Source of the DNA: Sphingobacterium sp. B16(2022)
GTDB taxonomy: Bacteria; Bacteroidota; Bacteroidia; Sphingobacteriales; Sphingobacteriaceae
NCBI RefSeq assembly: GCF_012030425.1
Contig: NZ_JAAUVN010000004.1
Coordinates: 1-64,000, forward strand
Length of the DNA: 64,000 nt
Direction: 5' to 3'
The notes beneath the pieces are model-generated. The model worked only from the letters and a program-made list of their open reading frames with translations, searched no databases and had not been told where the DNA came from. This document shows, in pieces, positions 17,645 to 25,017 of this stretch; positions within the stretch are counted from its first letter, which is position 1; every line of letters starts with the position of its first letter. The position numbers and the translations under genes were made by a program.

Positions 17645-17827
17645 TAAGGGAGAGTGAAATATAAAAATATACGTTTTAAAGTTAGCAAACACTTACTTTT
17701 AAAACCGTAAAAAAACCAAACTATGATAGACCATAACGTCTCTAAACTTTAAGAAATTGAACCCTAACTAATTATAAACCAAAATTATACAGGCATATCC
17801 CTCCAAGATATGCCTTTATTCTTTTTT
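17645..17827 (+). ncRNA. Candidate small RNA ending in a CCUCC-loop terminator
   Basis: A consensus promoter and an intrinsic terminator (stem 17791-17799 with 17807-17815, then a T-rich run) bracket about 180 bases with no long frame. The terminator loop is CCTCCAA, and the 5-prime end of the transcript has AAGGGAGAG, which could pair with that loop. Very short frames occur (GTG at 17656 for 18 codons; ATG at 17723 for 9 codons) but show no evidence of coding. A separate promoter for rbfA begins just after the terminator. Alternatives are an attenuated rbfA leader or a tiny peptide gene. No known RNA family was recognised. Confidence 0.45.
17791..17827 (+). terminator. Intrinsic terminator of the candidate small RNA
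   Basis: AGGCATATC pairs perfectly with GATATGCCT around a 7-base C-rich loop, followed by TTATTCTTTTTT. No protein gene on this strand precedes it, since argH runs the other way. Confidence 0.7.
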
Positions 17828-17832
17828 ATATT

Positions 17833-17840
17833 TATCTTTG
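17833..17840 (+). promoter_or_regulatory. rbfA -7 promoter box (TATCTTTG)
   Basis: A perfect TAnnTTTG match 44 bases before the chosen rbfA ATG. It argues against the upstream GTG at 17854 as the start, which would leave almost no leader. Confidence 0.55.
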
Positions 17841-17883
17841 TACCTATAATAGGGTGAATTTTCACGAAACAAAAACTAAAACG

Positions 17884-18255
17884 ATGGGAACAGAAAGCAA
17901 AAGACAACAACGTTTTGCAGGTGTATTACAGCAAGACTTAGCTGAATTACTGCAACGCGAAGGTAATAGTTGGGCTCCTGGGGCATTTATTACGGTTACG
18001 CGTGTACGTGTAACACCGGACTTAGCTATAGCAAGAGTTTATTTAAGTTTTTTAAATACCAAAACAGCTCCTGAGGATTTAAAAGCAATCCGCACTAAAA
18101 CAACAGAAATTCGCTACAAATTAGGCTCTAAAATTAAAAATCAAGTTCGGATTGTTCCACAACTGGATTTCTTCTTGGATGACACCAATGAATATGTAGA
18201 GCATATGGATAAAATATTTGAAGAAATTAGTAAAGAAACGAGACAACCAGATTAA
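17884..18255 (+). CDS. rbfA: Ribosome-binding factor A
   Basis: The 123-residue protein matches RbfA: ESKRQQRFAGVLQQDLAELL at the N-terminus, a KH-like core with ITVTRVRVTPDLAIARVYLSF, and RIVPQLDFFLDD near the C-terminus. It binds the 30S subunit and assists late 16S rRNA maturation. I chose ATG 17884 (MGTESKRQQ), which agrees with the family start, over an in-frame GTG 30 bases upstream. A terminator hairpin encloses the stop codon, and aat begins shortly after it. Confidence 0.9.
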   Translation: MGTESKRQQRFAGVLQQDLAELLQREGNSWAPGAFITVTRVRVTPDLAIARVYLSFLNTKTAPEDLKAIRTKTTEIRYKLGSKIKNQVRIVPQLDFFLDDTNEYVEHMDKIFEEISKETRQPD

Positions 18256-18271
18256 ACAATCTGGTTTTTTT
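18245..18271 (+). terminator. Intrinsic terminator at the end of rbfA
   Basis: AACCAGATT (18245-18253) pairs with AATCTGGTT (18258-18266) across a 4-base loop that holds the end of the stop codon; a seven-T run follows. Its T-run ends only 14 bases before the aat ATG. Confidence 0.75.
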
Positions 18272-18285
18272 GTCTATTTTTAAAA

Positions 18286-18936
18286 ATGGTTTTCAACTTA
18301 GATCCTGATAGTATTAGCTTTCCACATCCTGAACTTGCCGATGAGGATGGTTTACTGGCAGTTGGTGGTGATTTGAGCACGGATAGACTGATCTTAGCCT
18401 ACGAGAATGGTATATTTCCTTGGTTTAGCGAAGATTCTCCTATACTTTGGTATGCTCCACATGAACGGTTTGTCATCTTTCCAGAGCATTTAAAAATCAG
18501 CAAAAGTATGCTTCAAATCTTAAAAACTGATAAATTTTCGATTACTGTCGACAAGGCTTTCACCGAAGTCATCCACAGCTGTGCTAAGATTGAACGTAAA
18601 GATCAAGACGGAACCTGGATTACTTCTGATATGATCGATGCTTATCAGGAACTACATCGGATCAATTATGCGCATTCCATAGAAGTGTGGGAGAATGAAA
18701 AATTAGTAGGTGGTTTATATGGTGTTTATATCAATCAGGTGTTTTGTGGTGAAAGTATGTTTTCCACCGTATCTAATGCTTCAAAAGCTGCTCTCATATA
18801 TTTAACTACTCATTTCAACTTGAAATTTGTAGATTGTCAATTCCATACGCCACATTTGGCTTCTATGGGCGGTACAAGTATTTCGCAACAAGAATATCTG
18901 TCTATATTAAAAGAACAAAATGCAAACACCTTATAA
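18286..18936 (+). CDS. aat: Leucyl/phenylalanyl-tRNA--protein transferase
   Basis: The 216-residue protein has the Aat signatures FPHPELADEDGLLAVGGDLS near the N-terminus, ENGIFPWFSEDSPILWYAPHER in the middle and VGGLYGVYINQVFCGESMFS. It transfers Leu or Phe from tRNA to proteins with N-terminal Arg or Lys, marking them for ClpAP/ClpS degradation by the N-end rule. Its end overlaps the next gene by 17 bases, so aat, the class V aminotransferase and the DUF2027-like gene are probably one operon. Confidence 0.92.
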   Translation: MVFNLDPDSISFPHPELADEDGLLAVGGDLSTDRLILAYENGIFPWFSEDSPILWYAPHERFVIFPEHLKISKSMLQILKTDKFSITVDKAFTEVIHSCAKIERKDQDGTWITSDMIDAYQELHRINYAHSIEVWENEKLVGGLYGVYINQVFCGESMFSTVSNASKAALIYLTTHFNLKFVDCQFHTPHLASMGGTSISQQEYLSILKEQNANTL

Positions 18937-20011
18937 ATCTTACTTTGATATCCCTGAGGACGTTTCTTATTTAACTACACCAGGTTCCGGCTTAATTCCC
19001 ATCTCATCTAAGGAATGGCGTCTTAAAAGAGATGCTGATTTTTTTTCAACAGCAACAGATCTGCGTGAAAAACAGGGTGAATTTAATCTCGCGGTAAAAA
19101 AGAGTATCGGAAAGTTCTTCACAACTACTATTCACAATGTTTATAACACCGCTAATTTTTCAACAGGATTCAATGCTTTGTTGGACCGCTTGCCAAAGGA
19201 TTCAAAAATTTTATTGTTTGAAGGAGACTATCCTTCTGTTAATTTTCCTGTTATTTCTAGGGGTTTTGAACATGTGACAACCCCTGTTGATGAAAAGTTG
19301 GAAGAGCATATCATGCATGCTATTAAAAAACACGAACCGACTGTTTTTATATTTAGTATCGTGCAATACATTTCTGGTATCAAAATCAATCTTGAATTTA
19401 TTAAACAATTGAAAGAGAAATTTCCGGAATTGCTTATAATTGGTGATGGTACTCAGTTTTTGGGAACTGAAGTTTTTGACTTCTCCCAGTCGGGATTTGA
19501 TGTTGTTGGTGCCAGCGGTTATAAATGGCTTTTAGGTGGTTATGGCAACGGTTTCCTTCTTGTTAGTGATTATGGAAAACAGATTTTGTTTCCAAACTTG
19601 GACACACAAAACGTCGAAATTGACAAAATGTGGGCAGGAAAAGGTATCGATCAACTTTATTTTGAGCCTGGACATCTAGATACTTTATCTCACGGAACAT
19701 TACAAAAGGGTCTGGAGTTTTTGTCCGAACTCGGATTGGAACACACATCTGCTTATACGCAACAATTAGTAAAGCTTGCCAAACAGGAATTGGGTAAACG
19801 GAAAATATTAACCGAAGTGGCTATTAACAGAGCTGAAACAAGTACAATCTTTAATTTGCAGATTGATCAAGGGCACTTTAATATATTAATGGAAAACAAT
19901 ATCAAATGCTTTCCACGTGGTAATGGTATAAGAATCGGATTTCATCTTTATAATGATGAAACAGATTTAGAAAAATTATTAAGAATTATTGATACTAAAA
20001 TTTTAAAATAA
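18920..20011 (+). CDS. Class V aminotransferase-fold PLP enzyme
   Basis: A 363-residue fold-type I PLP protein of the class V (cysteine desulfurase/kynureninase-like) group. The cofactor-binding aspartate is D176 in IIGDGTQ and the Schiff-base lysine is K202 in ASGYKWLLGG. Compared with IscS/SufS it is shorter (about 400 usual) and lacks the conserved active-site cysteine loop near the C-terminus, so desulfurase activity is doubtful. Substrate is unknown. It overlaps aat by 17 bases and is followed after one base by the DUF2027-like gene. Confidence 0.75.
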   Translation: MQTPYKSYFDIPEDVSYLTTPGSGLIPISSKEWRLKRDADFFSTATDLREKQGEFNLAVKKSIGKFFTTTIHNVYNTANFSTGFNALLDRLPKDSKILLFEGDYPSVNFPVISRGFEHVTTPVDEKLEEHIMHAIKKHEPTVFIFSIVQYISGIKINLEFIKQLKEKFPELLIIGDGTQFLGTEVFDFSQSGFDVVGASGYKWLLGGYGNGFLLVSDYGKQILFPNLDTQNVEIDKMWAGKGIDQLYFEPGHLDTLSHGTLQKGLEFLSELGLEHTSAYTQQLVKLAKQELGKRKILTEVAINRAETSTIFNLQIDQGHFNILMENNIKCFPRGNGIRIGFHLYNDETDLEKLLRIIDTKILK

Positions 20012-20012
20012 C

Positions 20013-20660
20013 ATGGGTTTCAAAATAGGCGATTTAGTACGGTTTGTAGATGAACCAATAGAGGGACATATCACCTCCTTTCAATCCAATGACCTCATCG
20101 GTGTAACAGATGATACTGGATTTGAAATACCTGTACAGGCAAGTAAATTGACTTTAGTGCATGGAAATATGCGCCGTGATGATGATGAGCTTAATGAGCA
20201 AGCTGAAGAAATACCTTCAAAATTTATTGAGAAGGGTATCTTACTGGCAATTTCTGGTGATCATAAAGATGGATTAGCGAAATTGCATCTCGTGAATCAG
20301 ACTTCTTATGAATTATTGGTTAGCATTGCGGATACCAATGTCAATAAGGCTAAAGGCATATTTGCTGAAAAAATCAGTAAACATGATTCTGTTCAATTCT
20401 ACTCTGGAAATTTTGCTACTGTGGGTAAATGGCCAACATTCCGTTTTCAGATTATCAGACATGCCAACAGTTTACAAGCGATCCAAAATCCAATTGTAAA
20501 AGAACAGCGTGTACGTCCTGTCGATTTAACGAATCCAAAGGAGATCAACGATATCCTTGGCGAAAAAGTATGGATATATGAACTGGATAAAGAAGAAGAG
20601 GATTTAGGCTTAGATAAACTGAAATCTCATTTTATTTCACATCGTCCGAATAAAAAATAA
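20013..20660 (+). CDS. DUF2027-like protein without an Smr domain
   Basis: A 215-residue soluble protein. The N-terminal segment (MGFKIGDLVRFVDEPIEGHI, then DLIGVTDDTGFEIPVQASKL) matches the start of the DUF2027 family, a small beta-barrel-like domain found in Bacteroidota. The central part has a second beta-rich domain (KLHLVNQTSYELLVSIADTN). Family members I know of usually continue into a C-terminal Smr domain after about residue 250. Here the protein stops at 215 after a charged KEEEDLGLDKLKS helix, so the Smr nuclease-type domain is missing. The terminator hairpin begins inside the last codons, so the truncation is not a window artefact. Confidence 0.6.
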   Translation: MGFKIGDLVRFVDEPIEGHITSFQSNDLIGVTDDTGFEIPVQASKLTLVHGNMRRDDDELNEQAEEIPSKFIEKGILLAISGDHKDGLAKLHLVNQTSYELLVSIADTNVNKAKGIFAEKISKHDSVQFYSGNFATVGKWPTFRFQIIRHANSLQAIQNPIVKEQRVRPVDLTNPKEINDILGEKVWIYELDKEEEDLGLDKLKSHFISHRPNKK

Positions 20661-20688
20661 GCTTGGAAAATTTCCAAGCTTATTTTTT
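20652..20688. terminator. Bidirectional intrinsic terminator
   Basis: An 18-bp perfect stem (20652-20669 with 20671-20688) has A6 and T6 at its ends and AAGCTTGG/CCAAGCTT in its core. It serves the DUF2027-like operon and the convergent small membrane protein gene. Confidence 0.85.
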
Positions 20689-21085
20689 ATTCTTCAATCT
20701 GTTTAACTTTTTTCACACTCAGTAATAAAAGTGCAATACCGACTAAATAGACAATCCACCCCCAACGCATATGTATTGATTTGGATAATAGCCGATCTGC
20801 AAATCCCCATCCGAAATAATTATTGATCTTAAAAAATACGGCAGAAATACTGATCAGGTACCAAACTGCTGCTACCCGGGTCATCAAACGATATCCTGTT
20901 AATTGCCTTACAAAGAAAAGTAGGGCTGTTATTCCTATAATCATATAGGTAATAAAAAACAATGCAGTATCTGTTTGATAGAGGTTCCAATTTCCCTTAA
21001 TCGGCACCTTTAACATCGGCAACATCCCTGCTAAGAGGCAGAGAATCAAACCTGATAAGGCTAAGCTTTTTCTGATGATAATCAT
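20687..21085 (-). CDS. Four-helix integral membrane protein, unknown function
   Basis: A 132-residue protein with four hydrophobic segments (about 5-22, 40-58, 70-88 and 108-125) and no recognised family. The frame is open upstream to a TTG at 21109, but that codon lies inside a perfect -7 box (TATTTTTG, 21107-21114), so the start is taken as the ATG at 21085 (MIIIRKSLALSG). The polar loop between segments three and four contains KINNYFGWGFADRLLSKS, similar in style to DoxX-like or DUF4293 membrane proteins of Bacteroidota, but I do not assign it. Confidence 0.6.
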   Translation of the reverse strand: MIIIRKSLALSGLILCLLAGMLPMLKVPIKGNWNLYQTDTALFFITYMIIGITALLFFVRQLTGYRLMTRVAAVWYLISISAVFFKINNYFGWGFADRLLSKSIHMRWGWIVYLVGIALLLLSVKKVKQIEE

Positions 21086-21106
21086 AATATCCAAATTAAT
21101 ATGGCG

Positions 21107-21114
21107 CAAAAATA
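21107..21114 (-). promoter_or_regulatory. -7 promoter box (TATTTTTG)
   Basis: A perfect TAnnTTTG match on the minus strand, 21 bases before the chosen ATG of the four-helix membrane protein. Confidence 0.5.
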
Positions 21115-21205
21115 ATCATCTGCCTGATGAGTTTTGATATTTATTTTTATTAAAATTTATATTCTATCAGCGTGCACAAAAAAACTTGATCGTGCCTAGA
21201 AAAAC

Positions 21206-21244
21206 AAAACCCCGAGGAGGCAATTAGCTTTTCTCGGAGTTTTT
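21206..21244 (-). terminator. Terminator of the SusC/SusD operon
   Basis: On the minus strand ACTCCGAG pairs with CTCGGGGT (one wobble) and is followed by TTTTGTTTTT. It lies 52 bases beyond the last gene of the long operon. Confidence 0.7.
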
Positions 21245-21296
21245 AGATTAGTAAAGATTGACTACGAATTGTTATATCCCACTACAGGATCAATAG

Positions 21297-22994
21297 TTAG
21301 TCTTTCAGGAATTCCAATTCAAAATTATTCAGGTATGGTTTTCCATCATAATTGAAGTCTGCTAGAATTTCGATATTCATCCAGTATAAACAAAGCGCGG
21401 CAATGTCACTTGTTGCTGTTGGTATGGAGATCTTAGCTGTTATAGGCTCGGGATTAGTCCCTGGAGCATAAAAGTCCTCTAAATAGTTCCATTTATAATC
21501 TCCTGATAGACTCATATTGTATCCTCCAGAAGCCTTATTGAAATATGTACCCTCGGATCCTTCATCCATTGGCCAGAAACCAATTAGATTACTATAATTT
21601 GGATGTTTTGTGATATCTTTTAAACCAATAGCATTTTTTATTGTAGTAGCATCAAGTGCTGCATTATAATAAGCTAGATTAGCAGCATGCATATTTAAAT
21701 TAGTACCGCCACCGTCAACATTCTTATAACCAACCCGTAAAGCATCAATGGCTGATAAATTTTTAGTGGCTAAAATATCACCCGAATTATTGATCACACC
21801 ATCTGTATAAGTAGTTACTGTACGAGCTGTTGCTGGTGATCCTGTGGTTTTAACAACCATCGTCAACGTATGCCAAGTACCCAGTGTTAAATTACTTCCA
21901 CCAGAAATCTGGGTCTTACCCTTACCTCCATTTCGGGTTCCACCAATTACTGTACCCCAGCTAGTACCACTTTGAAGCCAAAGCCAACCTGTCATACTTT
22001 GCCCCAACAAGTCACTTCCTTTAGACAAAAAACCTGGATAACTAGTGTTCACATTAAGTTTTACGTCCATTTGTACGGTAAAATCTTTAGTTTCACCTCC
22101 ATCATATAGGTTATTGTCGTTACCTACTTGAGCCCTTGCTGTTGCACCTTGAAACAATACCGGATTGAATCCCGATTTTTTCAATTCATATTCCTTCAAA
22201 TTAGGTTGGCTTACAATCGTAAATCCGCTTTTCGCATCTGTATTGCTTCCGCCATGGTTTGTGGTCACAATAACTAACCAATCCTCCTCAGTGTAATTTT
22301 TTCTGGCTTTAATGGCTTCAACAATATTTCCGATGTATTCATCCGACTTATCGATTGCACTTTTAAACTTTGCATTATTAACCGTATAACCACCGTCTTC
22401 ACCTGCTTTTTGCACATCCCGTAAATTAACCATAATAGTGCCTAAGCTATTTACCTTACTCAAGAGGCTAATGGTACTATCTTTAACCGCGAGATCTGAA
22501 TTAACGTCAGGTGCATAATCTGCATTTCTCACGTAATTTCTTAGTTCATCCCAAGTTGTTACCATCGCTGTGCTTACCGATTTGTATTGGGTAACATAAT
22601 CCAGTACATTTCTAAAATTAACAATTTCGCCATGTTCTTCATCATCGCCATGCTCCGTTCTTTCAAAATTATCAGCACTTGTTTGATGTTTTGAAAAACC
22701 TGTCCCAGTTAACATCGAAACCCAACCTGCTGCATTTGATGTTGTAGGTAGTGTGTTAAACGAATACTTGGAATTCTTCTGTAAAGTGGCCAGATTTGTT
22801 GGCACAGCTTTTTGTAGTTCATCACCAGACAAACCGTCAATACTGATCACAATAACCTTACGCTGAGTACCATTAAAGTCTTTAATATCCTCAAATACAG
22901 GAGGAGGATTGTCGTATTTTTTACAAGCTGTAAAAGATGAAACACCTACTGCAACGAATAAAAAAGTTCTAAATATTTTTAAATTTACTTTCAT
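21297..22994 (-). CDS. AP-fold/LamG surface lipoprotein, probable pseudo-phosphatase
   Basis: A 565-residue predicted lipoprotein (C24 in SFTACKK). Residues about 45-270 resemble the alkaline-phosphatase/nucleotide-pyrophosphatase fold, with the metal aspartate at D53 in ISIDGLSG and a MLTG turn at 94-97. The residue at the NPP nucleophile position is N87, not Thr or Ser, and the usual SDHG metal motif reads TNHG (N246, H247). Residues about 290-470 form a LamG/concanavalin-like domain. The last 90 residues may be the DUF4983-type C-terminus (MDEGSEGTYFNKASGGYN onwards). It is the last gene of the operon, 88 bases after the M60 gene, and a paralogue of the product of 25018-26748. I infer ligand or glycan binding rather than catalysis. 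Confidence 0.7.
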   Translation of the reverse strand: MKVNLKIFRTFLFVAVGVSSFTACKKYDNPPPVFEDIKDFNGTQRKVIVISIDGLSGDELQKAVPTNLATLQKNSKYSFNTLPTTSNAAGWVSMLTGTGFSKHQTSADNFERTEHGDDEEHGEIVNFRNVLDYVTQYKSVSTAMVTTWDELRNYVRNADYAPDVNSDLAVKDSTISLLSKVNSLGTIMVNLRDVQKAGEDGGYTVNNAKFKSAIDKSDEYIGNIVEAIKARKNYTEEDWLVIVTTNHGGSNTDAKSGFTIVSQPNLKEYELKKSGFNPVLFQGATARAQVGNDNNLYDGGETKDFTVQMDVKLNVNTSYPGFLSKGSDLLGQSMTGWLWLQSGTSWGTVIGGTRNGGKGKTQISGGSNLTLGTWHTLTMVVKTTGSPATARTVTTYTDGVINNSGDILATKNLSAIDALRVGYKNVDGGGTNLNMHAANLAYYNAALDATTIKNAIGLKDITKHPNYSNLIGFWPMDEGSEGTYFNKASGGYNMSLSGDYKWNYLEDFYAPGTNPEPITAKISIPTATSDIAALCLYWMNIEILADFNYDGKPYLNNFELEFLKD

Positions 22995-23082
22995 CTACAT
23001 ATTTTTTTGATAGAGAAACTCTGTTAAATGAAAGCGCAAATAGCTTTCATTTAACACTGTTTCATCCTTATTCATTCAACAA

Positions 23083-25014
23083 TTACGGTCTAATCAAATT
23101 CATTTCACCAAATACCACATATGGATTAGCTTTGTATCCATTTTTTACAATTACTTTAAAGAATTTTCCAGTTACATTACCTTTTGGAAAAATATATTCA
23201 AATCTATTGTTGCTTGCAGGCAGAGTTGTTTCTCCAATTTTTGTGTATTCAATATTATCTGGACTAGAATAGATTTCGATATCTTTTCCATCTCCTTCTC
23301 TATTACCTCCTGGTCTTCCATTAAAGTACATCCCTTTGATTGGCATAATTGCCCCTGCATTGAACACAAAACTAAATGGATAGCTTTCTGTCGGTCCTAT
23401 ATCACTATATTTTGAGTGATAGAAGGTATTCACATTATCATCTACCAAATCATTAACTGACCCTTCTTGTGCAGGACAGCTTGTAGAGACAACAGTTGTT
23501 TTATATACGATGGCACCTGTTCCACCTGTTTTGTTTAAAGGATTATAGGTCCATATTGTTTGTGACAATAATGGATACTTTTTGGATATTTTAACTGCAA
23601 CAGAAGGACTATAGGTAATACCCCAAGCATCAAAAAATGGCGCTAAATCTATCTTAGTGTAGTCTGATAACTTTTCGTAAACCCAGTTATGCATGGTAAT
23701 ATCATTTGGATTATATCGTGTCGCTTTACGTGCTTCTTTATATAAATGTGTCATTGCTCCATACCCGTATAACTCAAATATCTGCACAAAAGGTGTCATC
23801 CGTTTAAATGGTGCATCGCCCCAGTCCACATCAAAATTTTTAGCAACACCTGTTCGAGTGGCATAAGCGATTGCCTCAGGAAAATCACTGTTAACAGCAG
23901 GATGCAAAACACTGTAATTTGCACCAATACGATTGGCTACTTTAAAACTAAATAAATTATTCGTTGTTTCGCCTAATGTACTCCAGCTCCAGATACCTCC
24001 CTGCTGACAGTTGTGTCCAAACTCGTGATAAGAACCCCACATGCCATCGCTGGTACTGATGGCTTTAAGACTCGTCATACCGCCAAACCATTCGGAATCA
24101 TTATAACCGACAAATGGAAAACCACTATGTCCATAGCCATTCGTTAGCTGAATATCCAATACACCTCTCCAAGCTCCCTGGGGGCTACGGTCTCTTTCAT
24201 CTTCTGCATCGTCTGACAATCCCATCCAGCCATTGTAATCCAGTTCAAATACATCATTCCATTTAGTCATTACCGCAGTTGGATTGGTAAACGGCTCTGA
24301 AGATGTAAACGATTTTACAACACGATCTCTAGGGACAAGAAATACCACCCGTTTCGTTCTTAACTCCAACCATGGCACTTTAGAAGCTTTCACTTTTTCT
24401 ATCCATTGGTCATTGTTAGACTGTCCTAGCACAAAGTCGGGCGAAACACATGCATTGGTGATCGTAAATTCGACCGGATTTGGATACGCCCGATCTGGAC
24501 GGATATAGACCGTACCTCCATATAAATTGCGAACAAAATTATTTCCAGGATAAAGTTGCTGACGCATGTAAATAATCGGATCGCGCAAGAGTGGTAATTT
24601 TCCTGTTAAATTATCGGTATGTCCACCAATCTGCACGGAAAGTCCTTCAATTCCCTGTGGTACCACAATCTTAATGAGTTCTCCTGGCGCGGCATAATAT
24701 CCTGTACTAAACTGTGGCTCCGGGGCAACCGATATTCTAAGGTTAAGCGTTGTTTGCTTTGTAAAATTCAAATCCAACGTAAATTTTGCGTCGACCACAC
24801 GTGGTTCTGCAATATCTACTAAACCGGGAAAAACTCTGGCTTTAGCATACATGGATTTATCTATAAGCTTGAGATTGGTATCAATAACTCCACCAGCTTC
24901 ATTTTTTGAGTCATCCGGATAACCGTCCGGGATATTATAACCATACTTAGAACACGATGTTACGGCTAACAACATCGTCATACTAAATATTGCCGTAAAT
25001 TGATTAAGTTTCAT
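23083..25014 (-). CDS. M60-family (enhancin-like) zinc metallopeptidase lipoprotein
   Basis: A 643-residue lipoprotein (C21 in VTSCSK). An N-terminal accessory region runs to about residue 210. The peptidase domain carries H330-E331-F-G-H334 and E349, an HExxH-x14-E arrangement that fits the M60/PF13402 gluzincin motif. C-terminal residues about 500-640 look like a discoidin/F5-8 type C module (DDNVNTFYHSKYSD, then PFSFVFNAG). M60 enzymes of gut and host-associated bacteria, such as Bacteroides BT4244, cleave O-glycosylated mucin-type proteins. All expected metal ligands are present, so it is probably active at the cell surface. It lies between the two AP-fold/LamG genes, 3 bases after the first of them. 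Confidence 0.88.
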   Translation of the reverse strand: MKLNQFTAIFSMTMLLAVTSCSKYGYNIPDGYPDDSKNEAGGVIDTNLKLIDKSMYAKARVFPGLVDIAEPRVVDAKFTLDLNFTKQTTLNLRISVAPEPQFSTGYYAAPGELIKIVVPQGIEGLSVQIGGHTDNLTGKLPLLRDPIIYMRQQLYPGNNFVRNLYGGTVYIRPDRAYPNPVEFTITNACVSPDFVLGQSNNDQWIEKVKASKVPWLELRTKRVVFLVPRDRVVKSFTSSEPFTNPTAVMTKWNDVFELDYNGWMGLSDDAEDERDRSPQGAWRGVLDIQLTNGYGHSGFPFVGYNDSEWFGGMTSLKAISTSDGMWGSYHEFGHNCQQGGIWSWSTLGETTNNLFSFKVANRIGANYSVLHPAVNSDFPEAIAYATRTGVAKNFDVDWGDAPFKRMTPFVQIFELYGYGAMTHLYKEARKATRYNPNDITMHNWVYEKLSDYTKIDLAPFFDAWGITYSPSVAVKISKKYPLLSQTIWTYNPLNKTGGTGAIVYKTTVVSTSCPAQEGSVNDLVDDNVNTFYHSKYSDIGPTESYPFSFVFNAGAIMPIKGMYFNGRPGGNREGDGKDIEIYSSPDNIEYTKIGETTLPASNNRFEYIFPKGNVTGKFFKVIVKNGYKANPYVVFGEMNLIRP

Positions 25015-25017
25015 AAG

